64,000 bases of DNA from Acidobacteriota bacterium. Lineage in GTDB: Bacteria > Acidobacteriota > JAAYUB01. Each line of letters begins with the position of its first letter. Position 1 is the stretch's first letter. The DNA lies in contig JAGNHB010000004.1 of NCBI GenBank assembly GCA_018001935.1, positions 31,808-95,807 of the forward strand, read 5' to 3'. The notes under the pieces are model-generated. The model saw only the letters and a list, made by a program, of their open reading frames with translations, did not search any database and was not told the DNA's origin. The translations under genes were made by a program, and so were the position numbers. This document shows positions 9,438 through 17,601 of this stretch, piece by piece.

Positions 9438-9504
9438 TCCCCCGCGCGCCGCCGGGGGTAAACCGTGCTCCGGAGCACCCTCCCGGCCGACGGCGCGCGG
9501 GGGA
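9438..9504. repeat. Long hairpin with 14-bp perfect outer stem and inner palindrome
   Basis: The outer arms TCCCCCGCGCGCCG (9438-9451) and its exact complement (9491-9504) enclose a second, imperfect stem and the palindrome GTGCTCCGGAGCAC (9465-9478). The whole could fold into one rod of about 67 nt as RNA, or extrude as a cruciform in DNA. No T-tract follows. Confidence 0.75.
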
Positions 9505-9599
9505 GGAGAATCGTTGTCGATCTCTCGAACTGTCGGTCGGGAGCATGATTGATGCCCTCGCAAAAAGTCGGAAAACGAGCGGGAAAGTACTTGTAAGGC

Positions 9600-9637
9600 C
9601 TTTGTTTGAGCCATCACCCGGAGGGTGATGGTACGTT
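9600..9637. repeat. CCATC-type hairpin element, copy 1
   Basis: TTTGTTTGAG is followed by the perfect stem CCATCACCC/GGGTGATGG with a 3-nt loop (gga) and then TACGTTTT. A second copy with a similar flank and a partly decayed stem lies at 35336-35375 in the same orientation. Confidence 0.7.
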
Positions 9638-9675
9638 TTGCGACCGCATCATGATTGGCAACCCATGCCGTCCTC

Positions 9676-9746
9676 CTTTGCGATCTTGGCGCCTTGGCGA
9701 GAGCCGATCCGGATTTTGATCTCGCCAAGGCGCGAAGATCGCAAAG
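9676..9746. repeat. Dispersed 71-bp inverted repeat, copy A
   Basis: Two 27-bp arms (9676-9702 and 9720-9746) match at 26 of 27 positions and enclose a 17-bp loop. The arms start CTTTGCGATCTTGG and end CCTTGGCGAGA. Related copies lie at 26835-26905 and 35053-35123, with more distant relatives at 22820-22905 and 51973-52073. Confidence 0.9.
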
Positions 9747-9763
9747 AAATCTGAATTCTTCGT

Positions 9764-9862
9764 TCGTGTGGTCCGTGGTTCAATTTCCGTGTATTCCGTG
9801 TTTCATTCTCCCGTCCATCCGTGTCCATCCGTGTTCATCCGTGGTGCTTATCCGGTTTACCC
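9764..9862 (-). repeat. CACGGATG-type dispersed element, copy 1 (minus orientation)
   Basis: Read on the minus strand it contains two to three copies of CACGGATGGA followed by GGAATACACGGA and GAACCACGG. It aligns well over about 85-100 bp with the element at 34768-34880 in the opposite orientation. It is non-coding. Confidence 0.85.
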
Positions 9863-9924
9863 GGGCCGGGAACAGCTGCGGCGGGGGGGGATGGACGGAA
9901 CCCTTCGCGTCGGGGGGGAGCGCC

Positions 9925-10848
9925 TCAGTCCTCGAACAGCCAGGTGCTCAGGTAGCGTTCCCCGGTGTCGCAGGCGAGGGTGACGATCCGCTTGCCCCGG
10001 TTTTCGGGGCGGCTGGCCACTTCCAGGGCGGCCCAGACGTTGGCCCCGGCGGAAATCCCGACCAGGAGGCCTTCTTCCCGGGCCAGGCGGCGGGCGACGG
10101 CCCCGGCGTCCTCGTGCCGGGCCCGGAGGATCTCGTCGATGAGCCCGGTGTCCAGCACGGCCGGGACGAAACCGGCACCGATCCCCTGGATCTTGTGGGG
10201 GCCCGGCGGGCCGCCGGAGAGGACCGGCGAGTCGGCGGGCTCCACCGCCACGACCCGGAAGCCCGGGCGCCGCGCCTTGAGGACCGAGCCGATCCCGGTG
10301 AGGGAGCCGCCGGTCCCGACACCCGCCACCAGGATGTCCACCCTCCCGTCCGTGTCCTTCCAGATCTCCTCGGCGGTCGTGCGCCGGTGGACCTCCGGGT
10401 TGGCCGGGTTGTTGAACTGCTGGGGGATGAAGGCGCCGGGGATCTCACGGGCCAGTTCCTCCGCCTTCTCCACGGCGCCGCGCATGCCGCGGGCCCCTTC
10501 CGTCAGCACCAGTTCGGCGCCCAGGGCCTTGAGGAGGCGCCGACGCTCCACGCTCATGGTGTCCGGCATGGTGAGGACGAGGCGGTACCCCCGGCAGGCG
10601 GCCACGAACGCCAGGGCGATCCCGGTGTTCCCGCTGGTGGGCTCCACCAGGACGGCCCCCGGGCGAAGCCGCCCCTCCCGCTCCGCGGCGTCGATCATGG
10701 CCAGGCCGATGCGGTCCTTGACGCTGGAGAGGGGGTTGAAGCACTCCAGTTTCACCAGGACCTCGGCGCCGAGACCCTCGGCCAGGCGGTTCAGCCGCAG
10801 GAGGGGCGTGTTTCCCACGAGCTGGGTGATGCAATCGAGAATGGGCAT
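9925..10848 (-). CDS. cysK: Cysteine synthase (O-acetylserine sulfhydrylase)
   Basis: Encodes 307 residues, the normal length for this PLP enzyme, which makes L-cysteine from O-acetylserine and sulfide in the cytoplasm. The N-terminal [17 protein letters not shown] and the PLP-lysine motif [11 protein letters not shown] (Lys near residue 44) are intact. So are the substrate loop [11 protein letters not shown], the phosphate-binding [10 protein letters not shown] and the C-terminal [12 protein letters not shown]. CysM or a cystathionine beta-synthase-like paralogue cannot be excluded by eye, but the motif set and length fit CysK best. It follows the M28 peptidase gene by 119 bp on the same strand. 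GGAGAG just upstream supports the ATG. Confidence 0.95.
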   Translation of the reverse strand: MPILDCITQLVGNTPLLRLNRLAEGLGAEVLVKLECFNPLSSVKDRIGLAMIDAAEREGRLRPGAVLVEPTSGNTGIALAFVAACRGYRLVLTMPDTMSVERRRLLKALGAELVLTEGARGMRGAVEKAEELAREIPGAFIPQQFNNPANPEVHRRTTAEEIWKDTDGRVDILVAGVGTGGSLTGIGSVLKARRPGFRVVAVEPADSPVLSGGPPGPHKIQGIGAGFVPAVLDTGLIDEILRARHEDAGAVARRLAREEGLLVGISAGANVWAALEVASRPENRGKRIVTLACDTGERYLSTWLFED

Positions 10849-10967
10849 GGCTCTCTCCGGTCCTTCGGGTTCGTCCGGGCCGGCGCCCGGGCGGCCGGTG
10901 CGACGACGTCAGACACGGGAACGGGCGGCGGGGCGGGGTCGCCGGCAGCGGTTCAACGGGGCCCGGC

Positions 10968-12515
10968 TCAGGGGGTCGCCAGGCGCCGGATGCGCATCAG
11001 GTCCAGGATGTTCACGGCGCCGTCGCGCTTCACGTCGTCCCGGGGGCCCACCGTCCGGTTGCCCGCCAGGGCGGACGCCCCGTCCGCGGCGTCGGCGTCG
11101 GTGACGGCCCCGCTCGCGTCCAGGTCGCCGTTGAGCCCCACGGGCCGGGCCGTGTCGGCGGCCATGGCCGTCACCGTCTTTACGATGCCGGTGAAGTAGG
11201 GCAGGTTCAGCTTGTCGAGGGTGTCCCCCACCGTGTGGTAGTCGGGGTGAAAGTCGTGGAGGTCCTCGATGACGCAGACGGCGGGGTAACCCTGGTCCCA
11301 GAAGGAGGCATGGTCGCTGCCGCGCATGGTGGGGCGGTTGAAGTTGCTGAAGGTCACCACGTCCGGGCTGTTGAACAGGGGGCCGATCTCCAGCATTCGC
11401 TGCCCGATCCACGAGGAGGCGGTGTTGACGTAGAAGTCCACGTAGTTCGGGGGGCCCGAGTTGTAGGCGATCATGTCCATGTTCAGCACGGCCTTGATGT
11501 CCTGGTTGGCGCTGCGGGCTTTCGCGGCGTAGTCCTCGCTGCCGAGGAGGCCGTACTCCTCCCCCGTGAAGCAGGCGAAGACGAGGGTGCACTCGAAATC
11601 GTAGTCCGAGAAGATCTTCGCCATCTCCAGGACGCCCGCCGTCCCGCTGGCGTTGTCGTCGGCCCCGGGGGCGACCGGTCCGCCGGTGTAGTCGTCGAAG
11701 TGGCCGCAGATCACCACCTGGCGGGAGGGGCTCACCACGCCGGGGACCACCCCGATGACGTTGTGGACGGGGTAGGCCCCGTTGTCCTCGATGGTGAACG
11801 CCTCGAGGTGCGACATGAGGTTGAAGCGGCCGAGTTCGCCCAGGAGGTAGACGGCCGCCAGTTCGCACTGGGGGGTGATGCACTCCCGGGTCCCGAAATC
11901 CTGGAGCGCCTGCACCCAGGCCACGAGGTCGGCGGTGGCCACCCGGCTCACCATGGGGGCCACCAGGGGGTGGAGCGGGTCTCCCGCCGGGGCGTTTTCC
12001 ACCGGCGCGTCGTGCTCCGCCCCGGAAAGCGCCCTGAGCGGGGCGAACCGGTCCTGCGGGGGAAGTGCCTCCCGGATGGAGACCCCCGCCGGGGCCAGCA
12101 GGAAGAACGTCCCCTCCTCCAGCGGGTGAAGGTCCCCCAGGCGAGGGAGGGCCCGGGGCCCCGGCCGGTCGCGGTAGACCAGGACGGGGCGGCTGCCGGC
12201 CCGGTCGCGCTCCAGGACCTCCGCCGTGAAGCCGGCCCCGGCCAGGGACGGCAACGCGGCGGCCGTCACCCGGGCGAGATACCCCGCCTTCAGGGGCAGG
12301 ACGATCTCCACGCCGGGCAGGGCGGGCGCGCCCGACGAGATCGCGCTCCCCGGGACGACCCGGGCCCAGAGCCGGTCTTCCGCTTCCCCGGCGAGGGAGA
12401 ACGCGGTCAGGGAGGCCGCCAGGAGCAGGGTCGCGAGGATGGCCCGGGGCCCTCCCCGGGCGGGGGAGGGGCGGGGCGGAACAGAACCGGCGGGGGATGA
12501 GGGCTGAGTGGTCAT
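10968..12515 (-). CDS. Secreted M28-family zinc metallopeptidase with C-terminal dockerin-like repeat
   Basis: Encodes 515 residues. After a Pro-rich start, a hydrophobic stretch (AILATLLLAASLTAFSLAG) acts as the export signal. The M28 aminopeptidase core shows the two-zinc ligand set: GHFDD (His), GADDNASG (bridging Asp), TGEEYG (Glu pair), NMDMIAYN (Asp) and DYHTVGD (His). The last 60 residues hold a dockerin-type calcium-binding pair, GDLDASGAVTDAD and a matching DDVKRDGAVNILD, so the enzyme may attach to a partner or to the cell surface. The ATG at 12515 is preceded by AAGGAAA. It lies 35 bp after the permease gene in the same direction and may be the last gene of that export operon. Confidence 0.92.
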   Translation of the reverse strand: MTTQPSSPAGSVPPRPSPARGGPRAILATLLLAASLTAFSLAGEAEDRLWARVVPGSAISSGAPALPGVEIVLPLKAGYLARVTAAALPSLAGAGFTAEVLERDRAGSRPVLVYRDRPGPRALPRLGDLHPLEEGTFFLLAPAGVSIREALPPQDRFAPLRALSGAEHDAPVENAPAGDPLHPLVAPMVSRVATADLVAWVQALQDFGTRECITPQCELAAVYLLGELGRFNLMSHLEAFTIEDNGAYPVHNVIGVVPGVVSPSRQVVICGHFDDYTGGPVAPGADDNASGTAGVLEMAKIFSDYDFECTLVFACFTGEEYGLLGSEDYAAKARSANQDIKAVLNMDMIAYNSGPPNYVDFYVNTASSWIGQRMLEIGPLFNSPDVVTFSNFNRPTMRGSDHASFWDQGYPAVCVIEDLHDFHPDYHTVGDTLDKLNLPYFTGIVKTVTAMAADTARPVGLNGDLDASGAVTDADAADGASALAGNRTVGPRDDVKRDGAVNILDLMRIRRLATP

Positions 12516-12550
12516 GGTTTTCCTTCTTTTCACATCTCGGGTTTCGAAGA

Positions 12551-13786
12551 TCAGTCCCGCCGCAGGGCCTCGATGGGGGAGATGGATGCGGCCTGCCGGG
12601 CCGGGTAGAGGCCGAAGACCAGGCCGACGGCCGAGGAGACCCCCACGCTCAGGAGGACCGACCACGGGGTGATGACGGTGGTCCAGCCCGAGTAGCCGGC
12701 CACGGCCCGGGAGATGCCGTAGCCCAGGGCGATGCCGGCGGCGGAGCCCAGCACGGTGATGGTGACGGACTCCAGGAGGAACTGGCGGCTGATGTCCCGC
12801 CGGCGGGCGCCCAGGGCCCGTCGCAGGCCGATCTCGTTGGTGCGCTCCAGCACCGACGCCAGCATGATGTTCATGATGCCGATCCCGCCCACGAGCAGGG
12901 AGATGGAGGCGATGGCCCCCATGACGATGTCGAAGATCCGCTGGGTCTTCTGTTTCTGCTGGAGGAGCTTCTCGGGGACCACGAGGCGGAAGTCGTCCAC
13001 CTGCCGGTGCATGCTGGCCACCAGGGACGAGACCACCGCCGCCTGGTCCCTGAGGTCGACGCTTTCGGGGACCTGGATCACGATCTCGTCCAGCTCGTTC
13101 TGGACGGGGTCCTGCCCGAAACGCCGCTTCAGGCTCCCCAGTGGGATGTAGACGTCGTCGTTGGCGTTGTCGATCTTCACCCCCTCGAACTCGTCCTTCC
13201 CGATGAACCGGTCCTCCAGCGTCCCGATCACGGTGAACCACTCGTGGTTGATCTTGACGGCCTCGCCGAGGGGGTCGTTGATCCCGAAGAGCTTGCGGCG
13301 GGCGGTAGTCCCCAGGACGCACACCGGCCGGGCCTTGTCGTCGTCGAAGGGGAGGAAGAACGCCCCCTGGGAGACCGACAGCCCCACGGCTCCGGGGTAG
13401 AGCGCCTGGACGCCCACCACCCGGGAGTCGGTCCGCCCCACGCGGGAAAACACCTGGAAGGTCTTCAGCTGTTTCTTCCCGGCGAGAAGGGTCCCCGGCG
13501 CCAGGGCCTTGCGGAGGGCTTCCGCGTCCCGGAGGGTCAGGCCGGGGGAGTCCTGCCGGATGGCGGCCATCTCCTTCGGCTCAAAGTCTTTCGCCTTGAC
13601 GATGACGTTCCGGAGGCCCATGTTGCGGATCACCGACAGGGCTTCCGACTCGGCGCCGGCGCCGATGGAGACCATGGCCAGGACCGCGGCCACCCCGAAG
13701 ACGATACCCAGCATGGTCAGCGCCGTCCGGAGGCGGTGCCGGAGCAGGTTGTCCGCGGCGACCCGGAACGCTTCACCCAGCCACAT
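12551..13786 (-). CDS. MacB/FtsX-type ABC transporter permease, no fused ATPase
   Basis: Encodes 411 residues with the layout of a MacB-like permease: one N-terminal membrane helix (TALTMLGIVFGVAAVLAMVS), a periplasmic core of about 230 residues, and a C-terminal FtsX block with three helices from about 285 (ISLLVGGIGIMNIMLASVLE, then LGARRRDISRQFLLES). There is no Walker A or signature motif, so a separate ATPase is required, and none is encoded in the window. Nine bases separate it from the adaptor gene upstream, so the two are co-transcribed. Family members export peptides, lipids or lipoproteins, or drive mechanotransmission. The substrate here is unknown. Confidence 0.93.
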   Translation of the reverse strand: MWLGEAFRVAADNLLRHRLRTALTMLGIVFGVAAVLAMVSIGAGAESEALSVIRNMGLRNVIVKAKDFEPKEMAAIRQDSPGLTLRDAEALRKALAPGTLLAGKKQLKTFQVFSRVGRTDSRVVGVQALYPGAVGLSVSQGAFFLPFDDDKARPVCVLGTTARRKLFGINDPLGEAVKINHEWFTVIGTLEDRFIGKDEFEGVKIDNANDDVYIPLGSLKRRFGQDPVQNELDEIVIQVPESVDLRDQAAVVSSLVASMHRQVDDFRLVVPEKLLQQKQKTQRIFDIVMGAIASISLLVGGIGIMNIMLASVLERTNEIGLRRALGARRRDISRQFLLESVTITVLGSAAGIALGYGISRAVAGYSGWTTVITPWSVLLSVGVSSAVGLVFGLYPARQAASISPIEALRRD

Positions 13787-13795
13787 GCTTCCCCC

Positions 13796-15112
13796 TCACC
13801 CGATCCGGATGGTCACGCGCCGGGAAGTGGTCGTCGACGGCGCGTTGAAGTTCGGCAGGCGCAGTTTCTGCTTCTCGAAGGGGTGGCGCAGGCAGACCTC
13901 CTCGCCCTCGCGGAGGCCCTCCACGACGAAGAAGCCGTGGTCGCCGTCCCGGAGGGTGACGGTCCGCTCGGTGTACCCTTTCGGGCCGCCCTTCACGAAG
14001 ACCGTGAAGGCCGAGTCCTTCTTGACGACCGCGCAGCGCGGCAGGACCACGGCCCCCCGGCGGACGGCCACCTCGACCTCCGCGCGGAGGCGGAGGCCGG
14101 GTTTGAGGCGGGCGAGCAGGCCGGGGTCGATGTCCCACGTCACGTTGCAGGTGAAGAACTTGCGCGGGTCGTCCTCGGTGAGGGGCTCGGCCACCTTCCC
14201 GATGCGCGTCACCCGTCCGGCGAGGACGACGTCGGGGAGGGCGTCCAGCGTGGCCCGGACGAGGGTCCCCTCGCCGATCCCGGTGATGTCGGTCTCGAGC
14301 ACGTTGAGCTTGCCCTGGAAGTGCCGCAGGCTCGCGATTTCCACCAGAGGCTGACCGGGCCAGACCTCGGCGCCCGCCCTCAGTTTCGACATCCACCCCG
14401 CGAGGTGAAAGATGACGCCCTCGATGGGCGCCTTCACCACCATGGAGGAGAGGGCCTCCTCCACGGTCGTGACCCTGGCCCGGGCCTTGTTCCGCTGGAT
14501 CTCCAGGATGCCCCGGTCGGCGCGGGAAAGTTCCTCCCGGATGCCTCCCTTCCGCTCCTGGTTCTCCTTCCGGTAACGGGCCAGGGCCGCGCTGAGGATC
14601 GATTCCTGGATTTCCCATTTCGAGAAGATGTCGGGGTCCCGGCGGACGTGGGAGTCGGCGTAGCTGACCCCCGCTTCCGCCAGCCGCCGGTCGTACTCCA
14701 TGACGCGGGCCTCGGTCTCGGCGTCCTTGGAGCTTCGGGCGATCTGGGTCTCGAAGCTGCTGACCGTGTTCCGTTTCTGGACCAGCGACTGGGCGGCGGC
14801 GGTGCTGTCGATTTTCACGAGGACGTCCCCGGGCTGCACGATGGCCCCTTCCTCCGCCACGGCGGCGACTTTCATCGAGCCTTCCCACTGGACCATGGGG
14901 GCCGCCACCGTCCGGGTGTCGAGGCCGGTCATCTCGCCGGAGGCCGTGACGGACACCACGTAATCCTGCTTCCGAACGCGCAGGGTCGGCACGGGGTCCT
15001 CCTCCCCGGTTTGGAAGTAGGCCAGGACCCGCTCCCAGGCCATTTTCCCGTACAGGAACCCCGCCGTGGCCAGCACGGCCGCCAAAACCAGGATCAGGGC
15101 CCCTCGTCTCAT
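13796..15112 (-). CDS. HlyD/MacA-type periplasmic adaptor protein
   Basis: Encodes 438 residues. MRRGALILVLAAVLATAGFL gives an uncleaved anchor or signal. The lipoyl half-motif EEGAIVQPGDVLVKIDS, a long coiled coil (roughly residues 95-205) and the returning half VKAPIEGVIFHLAGWMSKLRAG follow, with beta-barrel and membrane-proximal parts to residue 438. I chose the ATG at 15112 because the hydrophobic anchor follows at once; the upstream in-frame extension to 15238 lies inside the neighbouring gene and is not signal-like. Ten bases separate it from the double-adaptor gene upstream. It likely joins the MacB-like permease encoded next to an outer-membrane duct. Confidence 0.9.
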   Translation of the reverse strand: MRRGALILVLAAVLATAGFLYGKMAWERVLAYFQTGEEDPVPTLRVRKQDYVVSVTASGEMTGLDTRTVAAPMVQWEGSMKVAAVAEEGAIVQPGDVLVKIDSTAAAQSLVQKRNTVSSFETQIARSSKDAETEARVMEYDRRLAEAGVSYADSHVRRDPDIFSKWEIQESILSAALARYRKENQERKGGIREELSRADRGILEIQRNKARARVTTVEEALSSMVVKAPIEGVIFHLAGWMSKLRAGAEVWPGQPLVEIASLRHFQGKLNVLETDITGIGEGTLVRATLDALPDVVLAGRVTRIGKVAEPLTEDDPRKFFTCNVTWDIDPGLLARLKPGLRLRAEVEVAVRRGAVVLPRCAVVKKDSAFTVFVKGGPKGYTERTVTLRDGDHGFFVVEGLREGEEVCLRHPFEKQKLRLPNFNAPSTTTSRRVTIRIG

Positions 15113-15122
15113 GGGCGGGGCC

Positions 15123-17492
15123 TCACGGCCGGACGGGGCGGTCGGCGACACGGTCGCCGTCCCGGAGCCCCTCGGTGACGATGGCAATGACCCCGTTGTT
15201 GCGCCCGACCCGCACCTCGCGGCGGACGGGCTTTCCATTCTGCTGCACCCACAGGTAGGAGTGCCCGGCGTCCTCCTGAATGGAGCCCAGGGGGACCGCC
15301 AGCACGTTGCGGAAGAGGTCGTGGACGATCTCCAGGCGGGCCACCATCCCGGGCCGCATCCGCAGGGGGTCCACGGTGTCCAGCCGGACGCTGACCTCCA
15401 GGACCTTCACGGGCAGCTCGGCGGTGGGCTGGCTGAAGGTGTCCGCCACCCGGGTGATCCGGCCCGGGAACACCCGCTCCGGGATGGCGTCGAAATTCAC
15501 GGTGACGGCCTGGCCGGGGTGCACCTTGCCCGAATCGGCCTCGGCGATCTCCCCCTTCACCATCAGGGTGGCCAGGTCGGGGATGAACACGATGTTCTCC
15601 ATCATCCAGGCCGTGTCCCCGATCTTTTTCTTTTCGCCCCGCCATCCCGTGGCGTAGAGGACCACGCCGCTCACCGGGGTGGTGACCGTCAGCGCCTGGA
15701 GCGCCGCCTGGTAGCTGCGGACCCGCTCACGGTGGAATGTCTCCGCGTCGCGGAGCAGCTGCTGCTCGAAAGCCGCGCTCTTGCGGGAGAAGGCCAGCTT
15801 GTCCTCGAGGAGGCGGACGCGCCGGGCGGCGTAAGCGGCCTCGAATTCCGCCTCCTTGACCTTGATGGCCGACTCGAACAGGGAGACGTCCTTCAGCTTT
15901 CCGGCGGTCCGCTCCTTCTGGGCCTTCGCGTCCTCCAACTCCATTTCGAGGTCCCCCATCTTCAGTTCACCGGCGGCCCGGACCCGCTGGATTTCCCGGG
16001 AGGCCTTCTCGAGGTCGGCCTGCTCGTCCTGCAGCCGGCGGAGGATCTCGGAGGGGTCGAACTGGAGAAGGAAATCCCCCGGTTTCACGGGGCTTCCCTC
16101 CTCGGCCATGCGGACGATCTTGTACTCCCAGACCTGGGGCAGCGGGGGCGGGCCGACGTTGGCGGACTTTTCCGCCTGGATGGCGCCGCTCCCGCTCACG
16201 GTGAACCGGATGTCCTGCCGTTTCACGTCCACCCACTCCACCGCGGCGGGACCGCCGGCCGCGGACGGCCCGGCGCTCAGCCGGACGGCGCCCCCTTCGC
16301 GGAGGTCCCCCTCGACGGCGGCGAAGCGCTCGTCCGCCTCGATCACCTTCACCGGGATTTCCTTCCCGTCCCCGTTGACCACGACGGTCGCCCCGGCGGC
16401 GCTGACCCGGACGGCGGCGCGGGGGACGGCAAGGGCCGTGCGACTCGCCGCCACCTCCACACGGGCGGTCATCCCGGGCTTCATCCGGGCGTCGTTGACG
16501 ACGGGGAGATCGACGTTCACCCGGAACTGCTTGAGCAGCGACCCGGTCTCGGGGGTTCGGGACGCCTCGGCGATGAAGCCGATCCGTCCGTCGAACTCCC
16601 GGTCGGGGGCGGCGTCCAGGGTGACCCGGGCCGGGAGCCCCGGGCGAAGGTCTAAAATGTCCGGATCGTGCACCTCGGCCTCGACCCGCAGGGCCCCCAG
16701 GTCCGGCAGGCTCAGCACGGGCCGCCCGTTGAACAGCTTGTCGCCGACCTGGTAGGGCCGCCCGCTGTCGTGGTTCCGCCGGACCATCACCTGGCCCGAG
16801 GCGGGGGCGCGCAGGGTCATGCTCTCGATCTCGCTCAGGATCTGCTTCAGGGAGAGGTCGGCTTCCTCGAAGGCGAGGCGGGTCACCTCGAGTTCGTCGC
16901 GGGCGGTCCGCTCCAGCCCCGCCAAGGATTCCTCGACCTTGTGCATTTCCAGTCGGGCATTCTCCAGGTCGTGGGCATAGCGCTCCGCTTCCGAGCGGGG
17001 GAGAAGGGCCCGGTCGATGTCCGCGTAGAGCCGGGCGATCTCCTGGGTCTTGCGGGCCGCCGCCTGGCGCAGGAGCAGGTCCTGCCGCCGGGACTCGAGG
17101 TCCGCCTCCTTCTGGGCGATGCGGACCCGGGCCTCCTCCCGGGCTTTCTCGAGGTCCAGCCGGTCGAGCTGGAGGCGTGAGGCGTCGAAGCGCGCCACCA
17201 CGTCCCCCGCCTCGACCCGGGTCCCGTCCGCTGCGATCCAGGAGAGCAGGAGCCCCCACGCCCGGGTCGCGGGTGCGTGCACCGTGGCGGCCCGGACGGC
17301 CTGGATCTCGCCGGAAAGGTAGATCTTCCGGTTCAGGGTGCGACGCTCGACCCGCGCGGTCTCTCCCCCAGCGGGCCGGGGCGGGGGGTCTTCTCCCCGG
17401 ACCGGGAGGTTCCCGGGCAAGAGGGAGAGGACCGTGACCCAGATGGCCAGGTGCCGGAGAAAGGGTGTCGAAATGTGTCGGGCAACTCTCAT
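15123..17492 (-). CDS. Tandem double periplasmic adaptor (two fused HlyD-type modules)
   Basis: Encodes 789 residues, about twice the usual adaptor length. A signal peptide is followed by module 1 (about 45-415): lipoyl half WIAADGTRVEAGDVVARFD (84-103), coiled coil 105-225, returning half LRAPASGQVMVRRNHDSG (227-244), a barrel, and KPGMTARVEVAASRTALAVP. Module 2 (418-789) repeats the whole plan: RMAEEGSPVKPGDFLLQFD (461-479), coiled coil 481-600, TTPVSGVVLYATGWRG (604-619), a barrel, and RPGMVARLEIVH. The modules join without a frameshift. It is the first gene of a closely spaced minus-strand set with a single adaptor and a MacB-like permease. I know of no characterised adaptor with this exact layout. 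Each polypeptide may supply two of the six subunits of an adaptor ring. Confidence 0.9.
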   Translation of the reverse strand: MRVARHISTPFLRHLAIWVTVLSLLPGNLPVRGEDPPPRPAGGETARVERRTLNRKIYLSGEIQAVRAATVHAPATRAWGLLLSWIAADGTRVEAGDVVARFDASRLQLDRLDLEKAREEARVRIAQKEADLESRRQDLLLRQAAARKTQEIARLYADIDRALLPRSEAERYAHDLENARLEMHKVEESLAGLERTARDELEVTRLAFEEADLSLKQILSEIESMTLRAPASGQVMVRRNHDSGRPYQVGDKLFNGRPVLSLPDLGALRVEAEVHDPDILDLRPGLPARVTLDAAPDREFDGRIGFIAEASRTPETGSLLKQFRVNVDLPVVNDARMKPGMTARVEVAASRTALAVPRAAVRVSAAGATVVVNGDGKEIPVKVIEADERFAAVEGDLREGGAVRLSAGPSAAGGPAAVEWVDVKRQDIRFTVSGSGAIQAEKSANVGPPPLPQVWEYKIVRMAEEGSPVKPGDFLLQFDPSEILRRLQDEQADLEKASREIQRVRAAGELKMGDLEMELEDAKAQKERTAGKLKDVSLFESAIKVKEAEFEAAYAARRVRLLEDKLAFSRKSAAFEQQLLRDAETFHRERVRSYQAALQALTVTTPVSGVVLYATGWRGEKKKIGDTAWMMENIVFIPDLATLMVKGEIAEADSGKVHPGQAVTVNFDAIPERVFPGRITRVADTFSQPTAELPVKVLEVSVRLDTVDPLRMRPGMVARLEIVHDLFRNVLAVPLGSIQEDAGHSYLWVQQNGKPVRREVRVGRNNGVIAIVTEGLRDGDRVADRPVRP

Positions 17493-17601
17493 GCGCTTCC
17501 GAAATGGTTCCTTCGATGTCGCGATCTATTCATACGCGGAATCGCCGCCAAGGTTTGACCGAAACGCTGAATGCCGGGAGGCCTCCCGGAGGCCGCCGTC
17601 T

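Larger units (their letters stand above)
9263..9924. other. Gene-free spacer packed with dispersed repeats
   Basis: Between the start of the PHP gene and the end of cysK. The first 150 bp (9290-9440) are AT-richer than the surroundings and probably hold the PHP gene promoter, though I could not pick a convincing -35/-10 pair. The rest carries a long GC hairpin, a short hairpin, a 71-bp inverted repeat and a CACGGATG-type element, listed separately. Part of it (about 9518-9675) matches, in inverted order, the sequence flanking the inverted repeat near 26905-26958. Short open frames here are by-products of the repeats. Confidence 0.8.

Noticed and set aside
9263-9924. tRNA or other known RNA gene in the gene-free spacers
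   Set aside because: No cloverleaf with a CCA-type acceptor or TTCRA arm was seen; the hairpins here are long simple stems.
15123-17492. Double adaptor as two genes joined by a sequencing error
   Set aside because: The reading frame, codon use and domain boundary (about residue 417) are continuous, with no stop or start signal at the junction; not excluded completely without reads.
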